DNA of 6,260 nt, taken from Opitutaceae bacterium (lineage in GTDB: Bacteria; Verrucomicrobiota; Verrucomicrobiia; Opitutales; Opitutaceae). Of the stretch, positions 1-5,565 are shown in pieces. Under the pieces are notes generated by a model. That model had not been told where the DNA came from and made no database searches. It was given only the letters and a program-made list of their open reading frames with translations. The position numbers and the translations under genes were made by a program. The stretch is taken from NCBI GenBank assembly GCA_003168315.1, contig PMSP01000280.1:1-6260 (forward strand), read 5' to 3'. Within the stretch, counting starts at the first letter, position 1; each line of letters starts with the position of its first letter.

Positions 1-512
1 AGCTTGCCGTTGAACCCGTTCGTGCTGCCGCTGTCGGGGCTGAACCGGTAGCCGCTGAAAGTCCCGTTGGGGTTTGTGCCGAGTGTATCCAGAGGACGGT
101 AACCGACGAGTATCCGCTCGGTGGGCGTGAAGTAGAGGTTCCCGAAGATGTCGAGCCGGTTGGCCCACTCGGTCGTGTCCGTCGTCCCGTTGTCGAAGTT
201 CTGGAGCGCCGACCGGAGCGTGCCGAACAGGATGAAGTCGGGCTGCCAGACCGCCCCCGTCGGGATCACGAAACCCGGGGCGATGTAGCCACTCCCGAGG
301 AACGGGCTCTGCCCGATCTCGATGATGGGTGCGGGTCTGGCGGGAAACGTGCCGGGTGAAAGCGGGATGGGCTGGTCCGAGAGCTCCGACGGCGTGGTGT
401 CCATCTGGGCCCGGGCGGTCAGGGCGGCGGCGCAGGCGGCACAGGCCAGGGCCAGGCGCGCGGAGAAGGACCACCCCCGGGCGGTCATTGTGGCACAGGG
501 AATTTTTGTCAT
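1..512 (-). CDS. Secreted porin-like outer membrane beta-barrel protein (N-terminal 170 codons; 3' end beyond the window)
   Basis: Only the N-terminal 170 residues are visible; the frame is open to base 1. A basic N-terminus is followed by a hydrophobic stretch (about residues 18-33) ending in ARA-Q, a good signal peptidase I site after residue 35. Next comes a Pro-rich stretch (about 41-70), then segments with alternating, aromatic-rich beta-strand character. These include EWANRLDIFGNLYF (115-128) and the following TERILVGYRPLD (131-142), a pattern I associate with porin-like proteins next to multiheme cytochromes in planctomycete and verrucomicrobial genomes. ATG 512 was chosen over the in-frame ATG at 488 because GGAG sits 8 nt ahead of it and nothing similar precedes 488. 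It lies 33 bp behind the pentaheme cytochrome gene, so the two are probably cotranscribed, suggesting an outer-membrane sheath for a cytochrome. Secretion is well supported; the barrel call is inference, since the C-terminal strands are missing. Confidence 0.72.
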   Translation of the reverse strand, partial: MTKIPCATMTARGWSFSARLALACAACAAALTARAQMDTTPSELSDQPIPLSPGTFPARPAPIIEIGQSPFLGSGYIAPGFVIPTGAVWQPDFILFGTLRSALQNFDNGTTDTTEWANRLDIFGNLYFTPTERILVGYRPLDTLGTNPNGTFSGYRFSPDSGSTNGFNGK

Positions 513-520
513 TCAGGAAT

Positions 521-524
521 CTCC
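521..524 (-). promoter_or_regulatory. Ribosome binding site of the porin-like gene
   Basis: GGAG on the minus strand, 8 nt before ATG 512, inside the 33-bp gap after the cytochrome gene stop. It decides the start of the porin-like gene: the in-frame ATG at 488 has no such element. Confidence 0.65.
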
Positions 525-545
525 GCGGGTCGTCCGTCGCGGAGG

Positions 546-2558
546 TTACGGGACTGTCGCAACGCTGTTGGCCGGGACAATAACTTTCGCTTCCTCGCGG
601 CGAGGAAGGACCAGGACCGGGCGGGCCTCGGGGGGAGCCATGATCTCCTCCTGGGTTGGGGTCCAGTCGAGATGCTGCGCCGAGCCGTCGAGGATGACAA
701 CCTTGTCCCAGAGGATCCGGGCGCCGCTGGCCACGCGGTAGGCGACCTCGCGCGGCGACATGCTGTAGTCAAAGCCGACCCGGGTTATCTCCCCGATCAG
801 GTTAACCGGCACCATCTGGGAGAGCATCTTCACGTGCACGGTGTAGGGTCCGGGGCCCGACAGCTGGGCCGGGTCCACGTGGTAGTCCGCCCACCGCGAG
901 CTGAGCGGCGGCAGCCCGCGGGCCTGCTTGCGGGCCGAGGAGGTGCGCGCCGCGAGGACGTGGGAGCGGGTCTCGGGCCTCACGTAGGGGAGGGGATCGA
1001 GGGAATAGCTGACCGCCAGCACCTGCTCGCGCTCGCCGCCGCGCAGGTTGCGCGTGATGAACTTCGACTGCAGCGAGAACAGCTGCTCATCGCGGGGCAG
1101 CTCCCAGTTGTGGACGTAGTCGGAATGGATGTCGCGGACGTCGCCGTTGGGGTCGCGGTCCCCTGACTGGAACACGACCTTGCCGGTCGCATCCGCGACC
1201 GTGACCTGGAGGAACACCAGGCGCTCGGCGTCAAAACCGGTCGGCGTCCCGTGCCCGTCGGTGGCGTTCGCGACCTCGATCTTGAAGTCCAGGCCGTGGG
1301 TCGTGTCGTTGTTCACGACGTCGAAGGTATGCAGCTGGTAGCCGTGGCGCAGCAGCTGGTGGCGCTGGAGGTCCAGGTCGTTCAGCAGCTTATTCTGGTC
1401 GTTGATGATGGCGCGCGCGTCGTAGCGGTCGTCGATCGACTTCCAGCGCGGGGGGAACGTGAAGTTTGCGGGGAGGTGATTCTCAAAGGCGTCCGTTCCC
1501 CATCCGCCCTTGTCGTCGAAAGTCAGCCACTCGGCCATGGTCGCCAGCTTCTGGGCCTTCACGTTCTGCGGGAAGAGCCCGGGGTGGACGATCGAGTAAT
1601 CCGGCCCGGCAAACATGTGGTTTGTGCGCTTGCGGTCGGGCGTCGGGATGCCGCCGATGATGGCGGCCGGGGCCATCGCGTAGCCAGACTTGATGCCCGG
1701 GATGTTGCCCATATGGCAGTCCTGGCAGGTCGTGCCCGTCTTGTTGGATGGGGAGTTCTTGAACTGCGAGAACGCCTCCTCGAGGCGGAAGCCGTTCAGC
1801 AGGTTGACGTCGTGGCAGGACCCGCAGAACCCCGAGGACTCGATCGGGTCGAACTTGAAGGCCTTGGTGTGGATGGCCCGTCCGTTCTGGCCCGGGGTCG
1901 TCACGACCTTGTACTTGGCCGGGTCGGCGATGACCATCTGCAGGACCGAGTCGTCGCGGGGACCGTAGACCGGGTCGAACAAGGTGCCCTCGGCGATGTT
2001 CGTGCGGCCGCTCACCTTGCCATAGTTGTGGGTGACGCGGTGGCAGACGATGCAGGTGATGCCCTCCCGGGCCGTCGGCGAGCGGTCCATGTTGCTCATG
2101 TAGACCGACTCCTTGATCTGCATGCCGACCTGGGTGTGGCAGCGGACGCAGAAGTCACCGTTCGTGCTGGACGTCCGCTTCGTGATGGTCGCCTGCATCG
2201 CATTGAAGACCGGGCTCAGCTGGGCGTAGGCGTGGGAGGACGTTGACCACTCCCGGAAGTGGTCGGGGTGGCAGACCGCGCAGGTCGTCGCCGAGGGGAA
2301 CTTGCCCTCGGTGAAGAGGCGCGCATGGGCGTCGGCCGCCTCGGAATTGGTCAGGACCTTCTCGGGTGCGGCCTTTTCGACGGGCTTTACCGGGGCCACC
2401 GGGGCCGCGTCGCTCAGGTCGTCATCAGATTTTGACGCCGGAGCCGGCAGATTCGTCAGATCGTCATTGCCAGCGGCCCGCACAAGCTGAAGATTTCCCA
2501 TGCCGACAAGCGAAGCCGAAAGCCCAAACAGGAAAGACAGGCGATATACTTTGTTCAC
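546..2558 (-). CDS. Pentaheme c-type cytochrome, c554-like N-terminal part plus heme-free C-terminal domain
   Basis: Exported electron carrier of 670 residues. The signal peptide (about 1-28) ends in VRA-A, followed by an Ala/Pro/Asp-rich linker (about 30-68). Five CXXCH sites bind covalent hemes: Cys93 (CAVCH), Cys137 (CVRCH), Cys169 (CIVCH), Cys245 (CGSCH) and Cys278 (CQDCH). The first is followed by an REWSTSSHA stretch, as in cytochrome c554-type proteins, where such a His can be a distal heme ligand. All hemes lie before residue 283. The remaining 390 residues contain no Cys and include a GHGTPTGFDAERL motif (435-447) leading into predicted beta strands, as in C-terminal domains of some large multiheme cytochromes. 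The start is GTG; an in-frame TAA lies 15 codons upstream (2603-2601) and no other usual start would keep the signal peptide. No Shine-Dalgarno sequence is visible. It is first in an operon with the porin-like gene, so it is likely a periplasmic or outer-membrane-associated relay. The substrate is unknown; an enzymatic role is not excluded. Confidence 0.93.
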   Translation of the reverse strand: MNKVYRLSFLFGLSASLVGMGNLQLVRAAGNDDLTNLPAPASKSDDDLSDAAPVAPVKPVEKAAPEKVLTNSEAADAHARLFTEGKFPSATTCAVCHPDHFREWSTSSHAYAQLSPVFNAMQATITKRTSSTNGDFCVRCHTQVGMQIKESVYMSNMDRSPTAREGITCIVCHRVTHNYGKVSGRTNIAEGTLFDPVYGPRDDSVLQMVIADPAKYKVVTTPGQNGRAIHTKAFKFDPIESSGFCGSCHDVNLLNGFRLEEAFSQFKNSPSNKTGTTCQDCHMGNIPGIKSGYAMAPAAIIGGIPTPDRKRTNHMFAGPDYSIVHPGLFPQNVKAQKLATMAEWLTFDDKGGWGTDAFENHLPANFTFPPRWKSIDDRYDARAIINDQNKLLNDLDLQRHQLLRHGYQLHTFDVVNNDTTHGLDFKIEVANATDGHGTPTGFDAERLVFLQVTVADATGKVVFQSGDRDPNGDVRDIHSDYVHNWELPRDEQLFSLQSKFITRNLRGGEREQVLAVSYSLDPLPYVRPETRSHVLAARTSSARKQARGLPPLSSRWADYHVDPAQLSGPGPYTVHVKMLSQMVPVNLIGEITRVGFDYSMSPREVAYRVASGARILWDKVVILDGSAQHLDWTPTQEEIMAPPEARPVLVLPRREEAKVIVPANSVATVP

Positions 2559-2698
2559 GAGGGAAAAGCCAATTGATTGCGAATGGAACGGACGGCGTTT
2601 TTAGGCAACCATTAATTTGCGACGGGGGAATAAATGATCAGCTTCCAGAAAATAATCACGAAAAAAGTCTTCCCGGGACCCAATCTTAACTGAATATT
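2559..2698. promoter_or_regulatory. Divergent intergenic region between the two cytochrome genes
   Basis: This 140-bp stretch separates two outward-facing cytochrome genes and should hold both promoters. It is visibly richer in A and T than the surrounding coding DNA, especially 2598-2666. I could not identify a convincing -35/-10 pair on either strand. TTGCGA occurs twice in the same orientation (2577-2582 and 2617-2622), starts exactly 40 bp apart. Short palindromes TGATCA (2635-2640) and TCCCGGGA (2671-2678) are present but are too short to be called operators. No FNR/CRP-type half-site pair and no sigma-54 GG/GC signature was found. Neither flanking gene has a clear Shine-Dalgarno sequence. 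Confidence 0.6.
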
Positions 2699-3745
2699 AT
2701 GCCGCAAAATGCCATGAGAACACAAAAGGTCGGCCCCGCCCCCCGGAAATTCCTGACCCTGCTCCTCGTTTGCGGCCTGGCCGGCCGCTTGGGGGCGACC
2801 CCGGACCCCACCAAGGTCCAGGGGCCCGAGGCCTGCGGCGAATGCCACAAGCAGGAGGTGGAGGCCTGGAAGCTGACCCACCACTACTCGACCTTCAACG
2901 AGATGCACCGCTCGGACGACGCGAAGGCGATCGCCGAGAAGATGGGCATTCACCGGATCAAGTCGGAGAGCCTCTGCCTGGACTGCCACTATACCGAGAA
3001 GCAGCAGGCCGACGGCCCGACTGTCATCGCGGGCGTCGCCTGCGAGTCCTGCCACGGCGCCGCCCGCGACTGGATCAACGTCCACAACGACTACGGCAAG
3101 GGCTTCAAGAAGGAGACGGAACTTCCGGACCACAAGGCGATGCGCCTGAGCGCGGCGCTCAAGGCCGGGATGCTGCGACCGGATGACATCTACTCCGTCG
3201 CCGAGAACTGCTTCCAGTGCCACGTCATCAAGGACGAGAAGCTCGTCAACGTCGGCGGCCACAACGCGGGCACCGCGGACTTCGACCTGCTGGCCTACAG
3301 CCAGGGCGAGGTTCGCCACAACTTCTTCGACAGCGCGGGCAAGGTGAACGCCGACGACTCGCCGGCGAGGAAGCGCCTCCTCTACACGGTCGGCGCCCTC
3401 CTTGACCTCGAGTACAGCCTGAGGGCGGTCGGCCGGGCCACCGAGAAGGCCAGCTACGCCATCACCTACGCCCACCGCGTGAAGGCGGACAAGGCGAGGC
3501 TCGTCCTGATCAACCAGGCCGCCCCGACGCAGGAGGTGACCGACATCCTCGCCGTCGCGGACAAGGTCTCCCTCAAGCTCAACAATTCCGACGAGCTGAA
3601 CGCGGCGGCCGACAAGGTGAAGACGCTCGCCCAGGCCTTCGCCAAGGCGCATGACGGCAGCGACCTCTCCGGGGTCGACGCGATGCTGCCGAAGCCCGAG
3701 AGCTACAAGGGCACCGTCTACCAACCGGCCGCAGCCAAGGGCTGA
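2699..3745 (+). CDS. Tetraheme c-type cytochrome of the cytochrome c554-like type
   Basis: Exported tetraheme electron carrier of 348 residues, probably periplasmic. The basic N-terminus and hydrophobic core (about 18-30) form a signal peptide with likely cleavage after Ala33. Four CXXCH motifs lie at Cys46 (CGECH), Cys93 (CLDCH), Cys115 (CESCH) and Cys171 (CFQCH). The layout matches the c554 fold family: the first heme site is followed by a Trp and a His pair (61-62), and the third sits in GVACESCHG with a Trp-x3-His (125-129) after it. A later RHNFF (206-210) offers another possible ligand His. Residues 222-325 look helical and carry no Cys. ATG 2699 is the longest start; in-frame ATG 2714 also keeps the signal peptide and neither has a Shine-Dalgarno sequence, so the start is uncertain by five codons. 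It is first in the rightward operon, 2 bp from the ferredoxin fusion, suggesting it exchanges electrons with the membrane step. Nitrosomonas c554 serves hydroxylamine oxidation; nothing here points to that pathway. Confidence 0.92.
   Translation: MPQNAMRTQKVGPAPRKFLTLLLVCGLAGRLGATPDPTKVQGPEACGECHKQEVEAWKLTHHYSTFNEMHRSDDAKAIAEKMGIHRIKSESLCLDCHYTEKQQADGPTVIAGVACESCHGAARDWINVHNDYGKGFKKETELPDHKAMRLSAALKAGMLRPDDIYSVAENCFQCHVIKDEKLVNVGGHNAGTADFDLLAYSQGEVRHNFFDSAGKVNADDSPARKRLLYTVGALLDLEYSLRAVGRATEKASYAITYAHRVKADKARLVLINQAAPTQEVTDILAVADKVSLKLNNSDELNAAADKVKTLAQAFAKAHDGSDLSGVDAMLPKPESYKGTVYQPAAAKG
3737..3741 (+). promoter_or_regulatory. Ribosome binding site of the cNMP-ferredoxin gene
   Basis: AAGGG lies 6 nt before ATG 3748, inside the last codons of the tetraheme cytochrome gene. 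Together with the 2-bp gap it suggests translational coupling of the two genes. It supports ATG 3748 as the start. Confidence 0.5.
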
Positions 3746-3747
3746 TC

Positions 3748-5565
3748 ATGGCGAAAGGAGCTTCGACGCCGTCGAGGGCTCCCTTTGCGGCCGGCGGCGC
3801 CGAGCAGCAGGCCGGCGCGCCCGAGGGGGCCCTCGGGACCCGCATCCCGAGGCCGCGGCGCTGGGCGGTCCCGTTCAGCGACAAGATGACGGACGAGCGG
3901 GTGGCCGAGCTCCTCAAGTTCTCGGCCTTCTGCAAGATCGACCCGGAGCGGTTTCCCGCCCGGCTGCCGCTGCAGGGCGTCTTGAGGAACGACACCAAGA
4001 TTCGGAGCTTCGAGAAGGGGGACATCATCGTCCGGGAGGGGGACTACGGGAACTCCGCGTTCCTGATCCTCTACGGGCAGGTGAGGGTGGTCCTCGACTC
4101 GCTCCCGGACAAGGTCCTCGGCCGCCAGGTCCCGGAGAAGAAGAACTTCCTCGGCTCGCTGGCGCAGCTCTGGCGCAACAGCAGGGTGCCCGAGGAGCGC
4201 TCGGTGGCCGGGAACACGCTCGAACTCGCCGGCCGCACCCGCGCCCAGGCGAACATCCGCACGGGGCGCGAGAGCAACCCGCACGTCTTCCTGCAGGACA
4301 TCTCCCACGTGATGCCCGCCCACCGGGCGGTGATCCTGAGCGAGGGGGAGCTCTTCGGGGAGATCGCGGCCATTGGGCGGACGCCGAGGACGACGACCGT
4401 CCTTGCCGAGGGCGACACCGAGCTCCTCGAGATACGCTGGCAGGGGCTGCGCGAGCTGCGCCTCTTCGCCCCGGCGTGGAAGGAGCACATCGACCGCGTC
4501 TACCGCGAGCGGGCGCTCTTCTCCCACCTGAGGGAGACCCCGGTCCTCTCCTACCTGGACGCGGACTCGCTCAACATCCTCGCAGCGCAGACCCAGTTCG
4601 AGACGTTCGGCAACTTTGACTGGACCTTGTCGTTCCAGAAGCTGTCCGCCTCCACCGGCCGGGAGAGGGTGGACAAGGAGCCGCTGATAGCGCGCGAGGG
4701 GGACTACCCGAACGGCCTCATCCTGATCCGCAGCGGCAACGCCCGCCTGAGCCAGGTCTACAACCACGGCGAGCGCACGATCAGCTACCTCGGCAAGGGG
4801 CGTTGCTTCGGGATCGAGGAGATCCTCTACAACGCGAGGAACCCGCCGGTGCCGCTGCGCCACTCGCTGCGCGCGATCGGCTACGTCGACGTCCTCGTCA
4901 TCCCGACGGCGGTCTTCGAGACGGTCGTCCTGCCGACGCTGACGGAGGAGCGCCTGGAGGCGCTCGGCCTCGCGCGGGACCCGGACCCCCTCGCCGGCGA
5001 GGCGGGCGGCTCCGGGACCTCCGAGGCCCTCGGGACGGACATGCTCGAGTTCCTGGTCGAGAACCGCTTCATCAACGGGGCGGCCACGATGCTGATCGAC
5101 ATGGACCGATGCACGCGGTGCGACGACTGCGTGCGCGCCTGCGCCGCGACCCACGACGGGAACCCCCGCTTCATCCGGCAGGGACCGGTGCTCGACCACG
5201 TCATGGTGGCCAACGCCTGCATGCACTGCGTCGACCCCGTCTGCATGATCGGCTGCCCGACGGGGGCCATCAGCCGGCAGTCCTTCCAGGGCCAGATCGT
5301 GATCAACGACAGCACCTGCATCGGCTGCGCGGTCTGCGCCAACAGCTGCCCCTACCAGAACATCCACATGGTCCCGATCCGGGACAGCCGGGGCTCCTTC
5401 ATCCTGGACGAGGCCGCGCAGACGCCGATCATCAAGGCCACGAAGTGCGACCTCTGCGTGGAGCAGATCGGGGGGCCCGCCTGCGTCAGGGCCTGCCCGC
5501 ACGACGCGATGGTCCGGGCCGACATGAGCGACGTCGAATTCCTTTCCGCTTGGATAAAGCGCTGA
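3748..5565 (+). CDS. Tandem cyclic-nucleotide-binding domain protein fused to a four-cluster [4Fe-4S] ferredoxin
   Basis: A 605-residue fusion with no signal peptide or membrane helix, so probably cytoplasmic. The first cNMP-binding-like domain (about 78-255) has the strand region FEKGDIIVREGDYGNSAFLILYG (88-110 in outline) and a canonical phosphate-binding cassette FGEIA (203-207) with PRTTT (213-217). Roughly 60-70 extra residues separate them, compared with CRP-like domains. A second copy (about 265-400) keeps EGDYPNGLILIRSG (317-330) but its cassette is degenerate (FGIEE, 354-358). A linker (about 405-445) leads to a DmsB/NrfC-type ferredoxin with 16 cysteines in four groups: 455/458/461/465, 491/494/499/503, 524/527/530/534 and 567/570/579/583, enough for four [4Fe-4S] clusters. 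There is no helix-turn-helix, so it is not a CRP-type regulator. Known DmsB-like proteins pass electrons between a redox enzyme and a membrane anchor; here the overlapping downstream membrane gene is the obvious partner. Ligand gating is inference. Confidence 0.93.
   Translation: MAKGASTPSRAPFAAGGAEQQAGAPEGALGTRIPRPRRWAVPFSDKMTDERVAELLKFSAFCKIDPERFPARLPLQGVLRNDTKIRSFEKGDIIVREGDYGNSAFLILYGQVRVVLDSLPDKVLGRQVPEKKNFLGSLAQLWRNSRVPEERSVAGNTLELAGRTRAQANIRTGRESNPHVFLQDISHVMPAHRAVILSEGELFGEIAAIGRTPRTTTVLAEGDTELLEIRWQGLRELRLFAPAWKEHIDRVYRERALFSHLRETPVLSYLDADSLNILAAQTQFETFGNFDWTLSFQKLSASTGRERVDKEPLIAREGDYPNGLILIRSGNARLSQVYNHGERTISYLGKGRCFGIEEILYNARNPPVPLRHSLRAIGYVDVLVIPTAVFETVVLPTLTEERLEALGLARDPDPLAGEAGGSGTSEALGTDMLEFLVENRFINGAATMLIDMDRCTRCDDCVRACAATHDGNPRFIRQGPVLDHVMVANACMHCVDPVCMIGCPTGAISRQSFQGQIVINDSTCIGCAVCANSCPYQNIHMVPIRDSRGSFILDEAAQTPIIKATKCDLCVEQIGGPACVRACPHDAMVRADMSDVEFLSAWIKR

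Noticed and set aside
405..512. Lipoprotein signal in the porin-like protein because of Cys24 and Cys27 in the hydrophobic stretch
   Set aside because: The residues before each Cys (ALA and CAA) do not fit a lipobox, and a good ARA-Q signal peptidase I site follows.
1251..2246. Long plus-strand open frame opposite the pentaheme cytochrome
   Set aside because: It is a shadow of the cytochrome, which has a signal peptide and five heme motifs in the other strand; the product here has no recognisable motif.
2635..2678. TGATCA and TCCCGGGA palindromes as regulator operators or a hairpin
   Set aside because: They are only 6 and 8 bp, cannot be extended, and match no operator consensus I know; chance occurrence is likely.
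2756..2775. Lipoprotein signal at Cys25 of the tetraheme cytochrome
   Set aside because: Val precedes the Cys where Gly, Ala or Ser is needed, and cleavage after Ala33 fits better.
2612..3724. Long minus-strand open frame opposite the tetraheme cytochrome
   Set aside because: It has a Val/Leu/Gly/Arg-rich shadow composition and lies exactly opposite four CXXCH motifs on the plus strand.
3754..3760. AAAGGAG as a ribosome binding site for a later start of the ferredoxin fusion
   Set aside because: No ATG, GTG or TTG follows at a usable distance; AAGGG before ATG 3748 is adequate.
3838..3870. Twin-arginine export signal at residues 31-40 of the ferredoxin fusion
   Set aside because: The Arg-rich segment (RIPRPRRW) is not followed by a hydrophobic core, so it does not form a Tat signal.
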